NCBI RefSeq assembly: GCF_002410825.1
Contig: NZ_DHOS01000052.1
Location: forward strand, 28,657 to 92,656
Direction: 5' to 3'
Length of the DNA: 64,000 nt
DNA from: Proteiniphilum sp. UBA5384
GTDB lineage: Bacteria > Bacteroidota > Bacteroidia > Bacteroidales > Dysgonomonadaceae
Below the pieces are notes generated by a model. It ran no database searches. It saw only the letters and a program-made list of their open reading frames with translations, and had not been told where the DNA came from. Made by a program: the position numbers and the translations under genes. Of this stretch, positions 27,107-36,088 are shown in pieces; position 1 is the first letter of the stretch, and each line of letters begins with the position of its first letter.

Positions 27107-28828
27107 ATGAAACGAGGTTATAATTATATCAAACTGATAGTTTTAGTAGGACTTCTCTCTTTCAATGCATGTGATTTGGACGAGGTGCACTACTCTTCGG
27201 TGACACCCGGCACCTTCTTTACTTCGCCGGAAAACACCTATGCCGTATTGGCACGACCGTTTACCCACTGGAGATGGTTCATTGGAAATGACCGGTGGTA
27301 CCTTCAGGAATTGACCACTGACGCGATGACCTGTCCCCAAAGGGGAGATGACTGGTACAATGGAGGGGAGTATGTGCGCCTGCAGGAGCATACATGGAAT
27401 CCCGACGATCGTTTTGTGGAAAACACGTATAATGGTGTGACGGGGGGGATTGCCCGTACCTTGTCTGCCAAGGAGGATCTCGAAGCGCTGCACTATACTA
27501 CTATTGGAATGACTGACCAAGACAAGGCCGACCAGGTGCAACAGCTTGAAACACTGTTGGCATGGTTTTACATGAGGGGGCTGGACTTCTTTGGCGGTAT
27601 GCCCATCTATGACTCAACCCAAGACGAATTGCAACCCCGTGCCACGCGGCAAGCTACTTTTGATCATATCGAGACACTGCTCCTCAAAGCCATCCCTAAC
27701 CTGAAAGTGAAGGCACAATTGGGCGCATTTGAAGATGGTTATATCCGTAGGGCCGCTGCGGCAGCCATATTGGCCGAATTGTACTTCAACTCGGAGGCAT
27801 ATACAGGTATAGCGAGATATAATGATGCGGCTGAAATCTGCAGGGATATCATTAAAGGTGAATATGGTCCCTATGAATTAGACGCGACATGGTGGGGACC
27901 CCATAGCTTCGATAACGACCGCTCGCCGGAAGTATTATGGACGGTGCCTTCCACTTACGGGTCGACCGAGACCTCCTGGCATTGGTACTGGAGATATTTC
28001 TATCATAACGACGCCGGTAAATATTTTGGCGGGATAGCCGGGTATGGTGCGCCTTACAATGGCTTTATGCTTACTCCTTCCCGCAAACCCACGGGAGAGA
28101 TATATACCGAGTACAAACTGGGGAACAGCTACGAGAAATTTCATGATTTGGACCTCAGGAAAAAACCGTACGTCTACAGAGGAAATAAAACGTATGAGGG
28201 GATGTTCCTCGTGGGAGAACAGACCAATCCCATCACGGGAGAGTCCAGCAGGGGTACAAAATTATACAATGGAGAAATCCTGAATCTAGTGGATATGGTG
28301 GCTCCCTTTAAACAGTATCCTTCTACTTTATATCCGACTCTTGCAGACCTTCCTTCCGGGATGCTAGTGGGAGAGGAAAATAGCGGTATCCGCCTGGTGA
28401 AGACTCCACAGCCCAACCTGGCAGACCAGGCACTGATGTATGAGCCCGATTTTCCGATGATCCGCCTTACCGAGATATATTATATGCTGGCCGAATGTGA
28501 AATGCGTGCCGGCAATAAGGGGGTCGCCGCCGACCTGATTAACCAGGTGCGCAAACGTAATTTTGCCAATGGTTCGGATCCTGCTCCTGTGACGGCTAAT
28601 AACCTCGATAAATACCGGATGCTTGATGAATGGCTGATTGAATTTCTGGGAGAGGGACGCCGCCGTACCGATATGATACGCTGGGAGGTATTTACCAATG
28701 ACAAATGGTGGGCACATGAACCAAGTGATGTAACAAAAAACAGATTCCCTATTCCCTATACCGCGATATCGGCCAATCCGCTAATCAAACAGAATCCCGG
28801 GTACGGAAGTGATGTGATGGACGATTAA
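27107..28828 (+). CDS. SusD/RagB-family lipoprotein (set 1)
   Basis: The 573-residue lipoprotein (lipobox FNAC, Cys 22) follows SusC by 12 bases. The SusD features are VTPGTFFTSPENTYAVL near the N-terminus, TPR-like helices around residues 150-250, then MIRLTEIYYMLAECEMRAGN and the C-terminal WLIEFLGEGRRRTDMIRWE block with a final NPGYG. It forms the surface lid over the SusC barrel and contacts the ligand. It is longer than typical (about 520), with an aromatic-rich insert (SWHWYWRYFYHND) near residue 290 that could be part of the ligand site. The ligand is unknown. Confidence 0.94.
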   Translation: MKRGYNYIKLIVLVGLLSFNACDLDEVHYSSVTPGTFFTSPENTYAVLARPFTHWRWFIGNDRWYLQELTTDAMTCPQRGDDWYNGGEYVRLQEHTWNPDDRFVENTYNGVTGGIARTLSAKEDLEALHYTTIGMTDQDKADQVQQLETLLAWFYMRGLDFFGGMPIYDSTQDELQPRATRQATFDHIETLLLKAIPNLKVKAQLGAFEDGYIRRAAAAAILAELYFNSEAYTGIARYNDAAEICRDIIKGEYGPYELDATWWGPHSFDNDRSPEVLWTVPSTYGSTETSWHWYWRYFYHNDAGKYFGGIAGYGAPYNGFMLTPSRKPTGEIYTEYKLGNSYEKFHDLDLRKKPYVYRGNKTYEGMFLVGEQTNPITGESSRGTKLYNGEILNLVDMVAPFKQYPSTLYPTLADLPSGMLVGEENSGIRLVKTPQPNLADQALMYEPDFPMIRLTEIYYMLAECEMRAGNKGVAADLINQVRKRNFANGSDPAPVTANNLDKYRMLDEWLIEFLGEGRRRTDMIRWEVFTNDKWWAHEPSDVTKNRFPIPYTAISANPLIKQNPGYGSDVMDD

Positions 28829-28833
28829 ATTAG

Positions 28834-30375
28834 ATGGACAATAATTACCTGAATAAAATGAATAGTATGAAGTTTAAATCGATTATATTTCTCTTCTTAT
28901 CCACCATCCTGTTGATGGGATGCGACAATGAAGAGCTGAATCTCAAACGGCCGTCCCGCCCTTCAATTGATGGTATTGAAGTGGAGAAAGGAATGAACTT
29001 GGTGGGGATGGTCAAGAACGACAGTGATGAACCCGTGGAAGGGGTGGTGGTGAGCGACGGCTATTCCGTGACTGTCACCGATGCAAAAGGAGTATACCAG
29101 ATGAAGACCGGCGATAAGTCACGCTTTGTCTTCGTGTCGGTGCCCGCTGATTTCCAGATTCCGATGGAGAACGGACACCCTAAGATTTACCAGGCATTGC
29201 CGGAAAAAATAACGAACGTGGAAAGGAAGGATTTCAGCCTGAAAAAACAGGAGAAAGTGACGCAATTCCGCCTGTTAGCCATGGCCGATGTGCAAATCGG
29301 ACAAGATAAAGAGCTCCAATGGCTGCGCAATGACGAGATGCCCGAGATTGTCAAGTATGCCGAGACATTGAAAAAAGACCAGCCCCTTTACGGGATTTCC
29401 CTGGGTGACCTGGTTTGGGACAATATGCCCTTTTTCAAGGAATACGCTACCGAAACAGCGCGGTTGAATATTCCGGTATTTCACGTGATCGGCAACCATG
29501 ACCATGACCGGACAGTGCTTGGGAACGATGATGGCGCGAGTCATCATTTTGAAGCCAATTTCGGGCCTACCTACTATTCCTATAATATCGGAGAGGTGCA
29601 TTTCGTGGTGCTCGATGACGTCGATTACGCGGCAGGGGATAATTATGCGGCGCGTATCACTCAGAACCAGTTGGATTGGTTGGAGAAGGATCTGGCGCAT
29701 GTGAGCAAAGACAAGCTGATCATGCTGGGCGTGCATATCCCTATCTTGAGAAGGTTCAATAACAGTGGTGTGGAAAATAGGCAGGCATTGTATGATATCC
29801 TCGAGGGATATAATGTAAGAATCATGTCGGGACACCGCCACAATAATAGCACAGCAACGATTAACAGTAAAATTGAAGAGAACAATCTTGGAGCGGTAAT
29901 GGGCGCTTTCTGGAATGATCCCTGTAATGATGGCAGCCCGCGCGGATATGCCGTCTATGAAATTAACGGGAATAAAATAGAGAACTGGTATTACAAGGGA
30001 ACAAAAACAGACAAAGATTATCAACTTAAGCTCTATGGGCTTGGCGAATCTACCCTTCCCTACCGGCAAGATGGTGTGATTATCAATGTCTTCAACTGGC
30101 ATACCTCCTGGACGTTGAACGTATATGAAAACGAGATATTAAAGAAGACTTTCGGTACAAGCGAAAATCTGAAAAATCCGTTTGAACTGGACTGGCTCGC
30201 TTATAACCTTTATTTTGGTGATAATCTGCCCGTCCATCGTCCCTCCGCCGAACCGGAATTCAATAATGACCATATGTTTTATTATAAACCTACGGCCACT
30301 ACCGGCATTACCGTCAAAGTGGAAGCGCAGGATCCATATGGAAATACTTATACCGAAAGTATCGAGTTGAAATAA
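28834..30375 (+). CDS. Three-domain calcineurin-like metallophosphoesterase lipoprotein (set 1)
   Basis: The lipoprotein (lipobox LLMGC) is followed by an N-terminal beta-sandwich of the MetallophosN type (about residues 52-105, EGVVVSDGYSVTVTDAKGVY). Next is a calcineurin-like catalytic domain (about 140-370) and a C-terminal beta domain (MetallophosC type, about 380-513). Metal-binding motifs are AMADVQIG (the usual DxH replaced by DxQ), LGDLVWDN, GNHDHD, GVHIP and GHRHNN. It should hydrolyse phosphoester bonds at the outer membrane or in the periplasm. Sequence cannot decide between mono- and diesterase. It ends the first SusC/SusD operon, 5 bases after SusD. The true start may be the ATG at 28858 or 28867, closer to the signal peptide. 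Related proteins lie at 36089 and 54662. Confidence 0.9.
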   Translation: MDNNYLNKMNSMKFKSIIFLFLSTILLMGCDNEELNLKRPSRPSIDGIEVEKGMNLVGMVKNDSDEPVEGVVVSDGYSVTVTDAKGVYQMKTGDKSRFVFVSVPADFQIPMENGHPKIYQALPEKITNVERKDFSLKKQEKVTQFRLLAMADVQIGQDKELQWLRNDEMPEIVKYAETLKKDQPLYGISLGDLVWDNMPFFKEYATETARLNIPVFHVIGNHDHDRTVLGNDDGASHHFEANFGPTYYSYNIGEVHFVVLDDVDYAAGDNYAARITQNQLDWLEKDLAHVSKDKLIMLGVHIPILRRFNNSGVENRQALYDILEGYNVRIMSGHRHNNSTATINSKIEENNLGAVMGAFWNDPCNDGSPRGYAVYEINGNKIENWYYKGTKTDKDYQLKLYGLGESTLPYRQDGVIINVFNWHTSWTLNVYENEILKKTFGTSENLKNPFELDWLAYNLYFGDNLPVHRPSAEPEFNNDHMFYYKPTATTGITVKVEAQDPYGNTYTESIELK

Positions 30376-30425
30376 TCATACCGGCAAGCCGGGGTTAAAC
30401 ACCCGGTTTCCGGATCACAATAATA

Positions 30426-30475
30426 ATGCGTGTGGCATGGAAAGTAAATCCTGTGCCACACGCATGTTGTTTTAT
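30426..30475 (+). terminator. Strong hairpin terminator after set 1
   Basis: A perfect 12-base inverted repeat (ATGCGTGTGGCA at 30426-30437, TGCCACACGCAT at 30454-30465) is followed by GTTGTTTTATATTTT. A weaker CCGGG/CCCGG hairpin precedes it at about 30390-30410. Confidence 0.85.
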
Positions 30476-30524
30476 ATTTTATCGGTAGCTTTTATCGGAC
30501 TCCCTTTTATGAAATGTAGAATAA

Positions 30525-30589
30525 TTTAACTTGCGAAAATAAATTATTTAACTTTGTTTTCTTATAAAAAGTTTCGAAAAGTTTTGAAA
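30525..30589 (+). promoter_or_regulatory. Extended operator region upstream of glpD
   Basis: TTTAACTTGCGAAAAT (30525-30540), TTTAACT (30547-30553), TTTCGAAA (30572-30579) and TTTTGAAA (30582-30589) repeat the layout upstream of the set 1 operon at 21252-21316. The composite TTTCGAAA-A-GTTTTGA overlaps the -33 box, which suits repression by a DeoR-type protein. Confidence 0.7.
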
Positions 30590-30613
30590 TTAAGAATAAT
30601 TCTTTTATTTTTG
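30583..30613 (+). promoter_or_regulatory. Promoter of the glpD operon
   Basis: TTTG at 30583-30586, a 19-base spacer and TATTTTTG at 30606-30613 match the consensus. The box ends 20 bases before the glpD ATG. A TAACTTTG upstream at 30549 also fits a -7 box but lacks a spaced -33. Confidence 0.75.
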
Positions 30614-30632
30614 GGCATTAATACTTTTTATT

Positions 30633-32210
30633 ATGGATCGTACACATTATGTAAATCAACTGAAAAATACGGAAAACGGTTCTGGATGGGATTTCATTGT
30701 GATAGGTGGGGGAGCTACGGGTCTTGGTATTGCTGTGGATGCAGTTACACGCGGATATAAAACAGTATTGCTTGAGCAAGCCGATTTTGCCAAAGCAACT
30801 TCAAGCCGCAGTACAAAATTGGTACATGGCGGGGTTCGTTATCTGCAACAGGGTGATGTGGCTTTAGTAAGGGAGGCTTTGCATGAAAGAGGTTATCTGA
30901 GGAGGAATGCTCCTCATTTGGTCAAAAACCAACGGTTTATTATCGGGAATTATCTTTGGTGGGAGAAGCCTTTTTATACCCTCGGCCTTACTTTTTACGA
31001 CCTTCTCGCAGGAAGGATGGGATTGGGGCGCTCCTTGCCAATGAGTAAAAAAAGTGTGATCAGCCATATCCCTCAAATAGAACGAAAGGGATTGAAAGGG
31101 GGTGTCTCCTACCAAGATGGACAGTTCGACGATTCCCGGTTGGCGATTAACCTGTTACAGACAGCTGTGGAGAATGGTGCAACTGTGGTCAATTATGTGG
31201 GTGTAACCGGCCTGATCAAAGAAAATGGTAAAGTGACGGGTGTAACCGTAGCAGATAAAATGAACGGTGATACTTTCGAATTAAAAGGAAAGTGTATTGT
31301 CAATGCTACCGGAATTTTTGTGGATGATATTATCAGGATGGACAACCCTTTGAAAAAACCGATGGTACGCCCCAGCCAGGGAGTACACGTGGTGGTCGAC
31401 GGATCTTTCCTGAATAGTGACGATGCCATTATGGTGCCTAAAACCAGCGACGGGAGGGTGATGTTTGGCGTTCCATGGCATGGACGGGTGATTCTGGGTA
31501 CCACTGATACACCGGTAAAGAAATTTGAGATGGAGCCGAAACCTTTGGATGAAGAGGTGGATTTTATTCTGGAGACCGCCGGAAGGTACCTCGTGAGAAA
31601 ACCACAGCGCAAGGATGTGTTGAGTGTGTTTGCCGGACTCAGGCCATTGGCTGCGCCCACTAAGCATTCTGAGGAGGCCAAAACAAAAGAGATCTCGCGA
31701 AGCCATAAACTGGTGTCTTCCGAATCGGGACTGATAACTATAACCGGAGGAAAATGGACTACCTACCGCATCATGGCGGAAGAAACAGTGGATCTTGCCG
31801 AGAAAACACATGGGATGGCTCATAAACCCTGTAAGACCAGACAACTGAAAATACATGGTTACAAGACCAACCCCGACAGGAATGACCATCTTTATATTTA
31901 TGGATGTGACCGGGATAAGATTATCGAATTGGAGAAAAGTAATCCCGAGTACGCGAAGAAATTACATCCGAATCTGGAATTTACTGTGGCTGAAGTCGTA
32001 TGGGCCGTACGGGAAGAGATGGCTCTTACTCTGGATGATGTCCTTGCCCGTAGGGTGAGGGCGCTGTACCTGAATGCAAAAGCTTCCATCGAAATGGCGC
32101 CGGCCGTGGCTTCTGTGATGGCTGAAGAATTGAATAAGGATAAGAATTGGGAGGAAGAACAGGTGAAAGAGTATACGGCTATCGCACAAAATTATTTCCT
32201 TTCATCATGA
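30633..32210 (+). CDS. glpD: FAD-dependent sn-glycerol-3-phosphate dehydrogenase
   Basis: The 525-residue flavoprotein oxidises sn-glycerol-3-phosphate to dihydroxyacetone phosphate at the inner membrane and passes electrons to quinone. The N-terminal dinucleotide-binding motif VIGGGATGLGIAVDAV (about residues 22-37) is followed by the GlpD signature KATSSRSTKLVHGGVRYL, QDGQFDDSRLA, VNATGIFVDDI, GVPWHGRVILGTTD and TGGKWTTYR. A C-terminal DAO_C domain of about 120 residues completes it. Length fits the single-subunit GlpD type rather than GlpABC. It leads an operon with a GlpT-like antiporter, a porin and a secreted propeller protein. No glycerol kinase or facilitator lies nearby, which points to uptake of phosphorylated glycerol rather than glycerol. 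Confidence 0.95.
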   Translation: MDRTHYVNQLKNTENGSGWDFIVIGGGATGLGIAVDAVTRGYKTVLLEQADFAKATSSRSTKLVHGGVRYLQQGDVALVREALHERGYLRRNAPHLVKNQRFIIGNYLWWEKPFYTLGLTFYDLLAGRMGLGRSLPMSKKSVISHIPQIERKGLKGGVSYQDGQFDDSRLAINLLQTAVENGATVVNYVGVTGLIKENGKVTGVTVADKMNGDTFELKGKCIVNATGIFVDDIIRMDNPLKKPMVRPSQGVHVVVDGSFLNSDDAIMVPKTSDGRVMFGVPWHGRVILGTTDTPVKKFEMEPKPLDEEVDFILETAGRYLVRKPQRKDVLSVFAGLRPLAAPTKHSEEAKTKEISRSHKLVSSESGLITITGGKWTTYRIMAEETVDLAEKTHGMAHKPCKTRQLKIHGYKTNPDRNDHLYIYGCDRDKIIELEKSNPEYAKKLHPNLEFTVAEVVWAVREEMALTLDDVLARRVRALYLNAKASIEMAPAVASVMAEELNKDKNWEEEQVKEYTAIAQNYFLSS

Positions 32211-32284
32211 ATTTTTATCTATATTTGTATAGTTAAGATGTAGAAAAAATTGTTTCAGGATTGACTTATAAAGAATCAAAAAGG

Positions 32285-33667
32285 ATGAAAGGTATTTTAA
32301 AACCACCGGCTTATAAAGAATTACTCCCCGCGGAAAAGATAGATCCTACCTACAAGAAACTCAGGCTTCAGGTTTTCTTGGGTATCTTCATTGGTTACGC
32401 AGGTTTTTATATCGTGCGTAAAAACTTCTCGATGGCAATCCCCGAACTGGCACAATTTGGCTTTGATAAGAGTGAATTGAGCATCGTTCTTTCCATGAAT
32501 GCGATTGCCTATGCGCTCTCCAAGTTTTTGATGGGAAGCGTTTCCGACCGTAGTAACGCCCGTGTATTCCTGCCGCTGGGTTTGGTGCTGGCTGCCATTT
32601 CGATGATGTTTATGGTAGTGCCGGTACAGTTCTTCGGTCCGGATCAGAAGTCCTTGTCTATCGTGGTGATGGCTGCTCTCAACTTCTTGGTGGGCTGGTT
32701 TAACGGTATGGGATGGCCTCCCTGCGGACGTGTAATGACCCATTGGTTTTCCGTGACCGAACGCGGTACGAAGATGTCCATTTGGAACTGTGCCCACAAC
32801 GTAGGGGGCGCCCTTGTAGGTCCGATGGCTGTCTACGGTGCCATGTGGTTCGGCTCCTGGTTCTATGGCGCTGACTCCAGCCGCTACTTCCTGATTGGGA
32901 CGTATGTATTTCCCGCAGCCGTTGCGCTGTTGGTGGCTCTGGTGGCTTATTGCCTCATTCGAGACACCCCGCAGTCCTGCGGATTGCCTTCTATCGAGAA
33001 GTACCGCAACGACTATCCGAAGAATTATAGTGAGAAGTCCGAAGAGGTGCTGAGTACCAGGGAAATATTCTTCAAGCATGTACTCAACAACAGGATGCTA
33101 TGGTTTATTGCCATTGCCAATGCCTTTGTATATATGGTGCGCTACGGCTGTCTGGATTGGGCTCCTACCTTCTTGAAGGAAGCGCAGGGCTACGACATCA
33201 AGCAGGCCGGTTGGGCATACTTCGCCTATGAGTTCGCCGCCATTCCCGGTACACTGGTATGCGGCTGGATAAGCGATAAGGTGTTCAAGGGGGGACGTGC
33301 CATGACTACCATCATCTTTATGGTATTGGTAGCTGTCTTCATCTTCCTGTACTGGCAATTTGCCGACAATTACCTTATTGTCACCCTGTCGCTGATTGCC
33401 ATCGGTTTTTTCATTTACGGTCCGGTGATGCTGATTGGTGTGCAGGCTCTCGATCTCGCTCCCAAGAATGCTGCCGGTACGGCTGCCGGATTGACCGGAT
33501 TCTTCGGTTATTTCTTCGGTACCGCCATCCTTGCCAATGTGCTTATCGGTTATGTGGCAGAAGCCGGCTGGGACTGGGTGTTCATCTTGTTGCTCATCGC
33601 TTGTGCACTATCCATTGTCTTTATGGCTTTTACCTATAAGCAGGAGAAAGCGAACCGTGCAGGATAA
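32285..33667 (+). CDS. glpT: GlpT-type organophosphate:phosphate antiporter (second copy)
   Basis: The 460-residue 12-helix major facilitator of the OPA family shows GYAGFYIVRKNFSMAIPEL in helix 1, AYALSKFLMGSVSDR, GMGWPPCGRVMTHW and GCLDWAPTFLKEAQG. Its place directly after glpD makes import of glycerol-3-phosphate in exchange for phosphate the most likely role. ATG at 32285 is chosen because it is the first ATG; a TTG at 32261 would add 8 residues. A TAnnTTTG-like box (TATATTTG, 32220-32227) in the 74-base gap could give an additional internal promoter but lacks a clear -33. Exact substrate (sn-1- versus sn-3-phosphate, or glycerophosphodiesters) cannot be read from sequence. Confidence 0.92.
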   Translation: MKGILKPPAYKELLPAEKIDPTYKKLRLQVFLGIFIGYAGFYIVRKNFSMAIPELAQFGFDKSELSIVLSMNAIAYALSKFLMGSVSDRSNARVFLPLGLVLAAISMMFMVVPVQFFGPDQKSLSIVVMAALNFLVGWFNGMGWPPCGRVMTHWFSVTERGTKMSIWNCAHNVGGALVGPMAVYGAMWFGSWFYGADSSRYFLIGTYVFPAAVALLVALVAYCLIRDTPQSCGLPSIEKYRNDYPKNYSEKSEEVLSTREIFFKHVLNNRMLWFIAIANAFVYMVRYGCLDWAPTFLKEAQGYDIKQAGWAYFAYEFAAIPGTLVCGWISDKVFKGGRAMTTIIFMVLVAVFIFLYWQFADNYLIVTLSLIAIGFFIYGPVMLIGVQALDLAPKNAAGTAAGLTGFFGYFFGTAILANVLIGYVAEAGWDWVFILLLIACALSIVFMAFTYKQEKANRAG

Positions 33668-33733
33668 GAGGTGTAGGATAAACATTCACTATAGATGTTT
33701 TATTATTAAATTTTTTATAACACTAATTTTACT

Positions 33734-34888
33734 ATGAGGTACTTTTTGCTTACTATCTTATTAATGGCAGCCACTCTCTTAGAGGCTTCGGCGGCTACTA
33801 CTGCGGGTATGGAGGATGAGGACAAACAGACGGCCTCCGGGCAACAATCCGATATGGCCGCGTTGATTGCCAAGTTACCTAAGATTTCCGGATATCTACA
33901 AACCGGTTGGAACTATAGTACGGCCGGAGAGGGAACTTCCTCATTCCAGGCGAAGCGGTTACGTCTGATTGCAGATGGCACGGTTACGCCCAAACTGGCG
34001 TTTCGCCTTCAGATTGAAGCTTTTAACGGTATCCCTGGCTCTTTGACCCCGAATGGTCAAAAAAATCTTCAGGTGATGGACGCATTCGCCACCTATACCT
34101 TTAATCCTGCGTTCAAGGTCCGTGCCGGGCAGTATTACCTCCCGCTTGGATACGAGAATTATGATATCTCTCCCGCCACGCTGGAGACGGTGGATTTTTC
34201 GAATATCGTTTATCGGATGGTTTGCCGGAATCCTTATGAATATAATTTCGTGGACTACGGGCGTGATCTTGGTGTTATGATTATGGGTGACCTTTTCCCG
34301 TCGCAAGAAGGGTTTAACCATTTGAGTTATGACCTGTCGGTGTCGAATGGCTCGCTCCCGATGAAAGATGATCCCAATAAATCCAAGGATATTGTGGCCG
34401 CAATCACGGTGCGTCCCATCAAATTCCTGAATATAAAAGCCTCCCACGGATGGGGTGAATACACTCATACGGAGGTAGATGAAGACGGAAACGAATACAG
34501 GTCATTGTACAATACCATGAACCGTACGATTTTAGGCGCATGGTACAATGATCCGGACGGCATTTTCGCCAGGACTGAATACGGGTTCCTGAAAGGCGAG
34601 GATAAAATGTTTGACGAACGTGGCTTTTATGTGATTGCCGGATACAATATACAGGCCAAATGTGGGAAATTCCTACCTATGGTCCGTTACGACAGGTATG
34701 AAGACAAAGTGCTTCAGACTTCAGTCAATAATTACGACCGCATACTGGCAGGGCTTACCTTCCAGCCCTTTCCCAACCTGAAAATCCAATTGAACTACCA
34801 GCATGGTTTCTATTCCGATAAAGCGGCAGATGCGATCGGAAAAGATGGTTACGACCAAGTGCAATTGATGGGACTGTTTAAATTCTAA
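33734..34888 (+). CDS. Phosphate-selective-type porin (OprO/OprP family)
   Basis: The 384-residue outer-membrane protein has a signal peptide (cleavage near AASA, about residue 20) and a 16-strand-type barrel. SGYLQTGWNYS at the barrel start, AKRLRLIADGTVTPKLAFRLQIEA, RAGQYYLPLGYENY and the terminal VQLMGLFKF ending in Phe are typical of OprO/OprP-like porins. It should admit phosphate or small anionic phosphoesters through the outer membrane, complementing the inner-membrane antiporter encoded 66 bases upstream. Family naming implies but does not prove anion selectivity. It is part of the glpD operon. Confidence 0.85.
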   Translation: MRYFLLTILLMAATLLEASAATTAGMEDEDKQTASGQQSDMAALIAKLPKISGYLQTGWNYSTAGEGTSSFQAKRLRLIADGTVTPKLAFRLQIEAFNGIPGSLTPNGQKNLQVMDAFATYTFNPAFKVRAGQYYLPLGYENYDISPATLETVDFSNIVYRMVCRNPYEYNFVDYGRDLGVMIMGDLFPSQEGFNHLSYDLSVSNGSLPMKDDPNKSKDIVAAITVRPIKFLNIKASHGWGEYTHTEVDEDGNEYRSLYNTMNRTILGAWYNDPDGIFARTEYGFLKGEDKMFDERGFYVIAGYNIQAKCGKFLPMVRYDRYEDKVLQTSVNNYDRILAGLTFQPFPNLKIQLNYQHGFYSDKAADAIGKDGYDQVQLMGLFKF

Positions 34889-34916
34889 TAAATAAACCTC
34901 TTTAAATAACAAAAAC

Positions 34917-35885
34917 ATGAAAAAAATAATTATTTCCATTACGCTGATTGTCGCCTCTCTCTCGACACTATTGGCACAGCAGATCGGAGAAGAGTACCGT
35001 TTAAAGAAAATTATTCCGGTAGCCGGGCGACAGGGTATTGCCATTGATGAAAACTACTATTATGTGTCAAACACAACAGCGTTGTTCAAATATGACAAGG
35101 AAGGGAATCTCCTGATAAAGAACGATAAACCTTTCAAAGATTCTAAAGTGAACCACTTTGGCGATATCGATATTTACAATGGAGAAATTTATGCCGGCGC
35201 TGAATTGTTTGAATATGGACGTGGGTATAATATCACCATCTCGGTATATGATGCCGAAACATTACAGTGGAAACGGGATATTCCATGGTCTCCGGAATCC
35301 GGTCAGGTGGAAGTGTCGGGTATTGCCGTCGACCGCGAAAAGAATATGGTTTGGATGTCGGATTGGGTGGATAGCCGTTATGTGTATTGTTACAGTCTGG
35401 AGACAGGTAAATATTATACAAAGATGCAGTGCCGTCCCACACCCTACTGGTGCCAAGGGATATTTATTGCCGATGGTAAGATGCTGTTTACCGCTGATGA
35501 TGGGGAATCTACTTATCATATTGCGGATAATATCTATATAGCAGATATAAGTGAAGTGATCTACACCGGCCTGGTAGAAGGAACAGAAGTAGTGAAAGAT
35601 ACCCCTTTTTCGGTGAAATTGGATAAAAACGGCAAAGTGGAAACCCGTAAGGGACTTATTGCCGGAGGTGCCAAGGCTGGACGCGTTGAATTGTTCCGTG
35701 AAATGACTGACTTCCGTCGTGCCGGTGAAATTGAAGGCCTCTCTATTGATCCAACCAACGACGATTTGGTCGTATTGAATAACCGCGGTACTCAGATAAT
35801 CTTGGGAATGTCTCAGGGTCCTTTCACTGAAGAAGGCTATACCAAGGAGATCAGTGAACTATATATCTATGAAAGGGTTAAATAA
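34917..35885 (+). CDS. Secreted beta-propeller protein, possible hydrolase
   Basis: The 322-residue protein has a Sec signal (residues 1-20, LLAQQ) and repeated short beta-blade motifs (ALFKYDKEGNLL, GIAVDREKNMVWMSDW, GIFIADGKMLFTADD, GLSIDPTNDDLVVLNN), indicating a six-bladed propeller of the SMP-30/SdiA-regulated/phytase-like type. The acidic GEIEGLSIDP motif near the C-terminus resembles the EG(L/I) metal-site motif of these families. No function is known to me. As the last gene of the glpD operon (28 bases after the porin) it may bind or hydrolyse a phosphoester in the periplasm. A purely structural or binding role is equally possible. Confidence 0.6.
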   Translation: MKKIIISITLIVASLSTLLAQQIGEEYRLKKIIPVAGRQGIAIDENYYYVSNTTALFKYDKEGNLLIKNDKPFKDSKVNHFGDIDIYNGEIYAGAELFEYGRGYNITISVYDAETLQWKRDIPWSPESGQVEVSGIAVDREKNMVWMSDWVDSRYVYCYSLETGKYYTKMQCRPTPYWCQGIFIADGKMLFTADDGESTYHIADNIYIADISEVIYTGLVEGTEVVKDTPFSVKLDKNGKVETRKGLIAGGAKAGRVELFREMTDFRRAGEIEGLSIDPTNDDLVVLNNRGTQIILGMSQGPFTEEGYTKEISELYIYERVK

Positions 35886-36020
35886 TCAAGCGAATAAATC
35901 CAATAATCTTACATACGTTAAGTAATCTTTTCTTCACAAAATAATAACCGGTTTGAAACAATAATTAAAGACCTTTGCCGAAAAATTCTCAACTGTTATT
36001 ATTTATTACAAAATTTATGA

Positions 36021-36061
36021 AACGAGCAACGGGGGACGCATGAGTTCCCCTGTAACTCGTT
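36021..36061 (+). other. Leader stem-loop upstream of set 2
   Basis: Outer arms AACGAG (36021-36026) and CTCGTT (36056-36061) enclose an inner stem GGGGGAC/GTTCCCC (36031-36037 and 36044-36050) with a six-base loop. It sits 27 bases before the set 2 ATG and 135 bases after the glpD-operon stop. It may be a leader regulatory structure or the terminator of the preceding operon; the following run is A/T-rich but not a clean U tract. Confidence 0.6.
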
Positions 36062-36088
36062 ATAAAATAATTTATTTATCTATCTTTA

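Noticed and set aside
29275..30102. 275-codon minus-strand open frame
   Set aside because: Antisense to the metallophosphoesterase of set 1, whose metal motifs are all intact.
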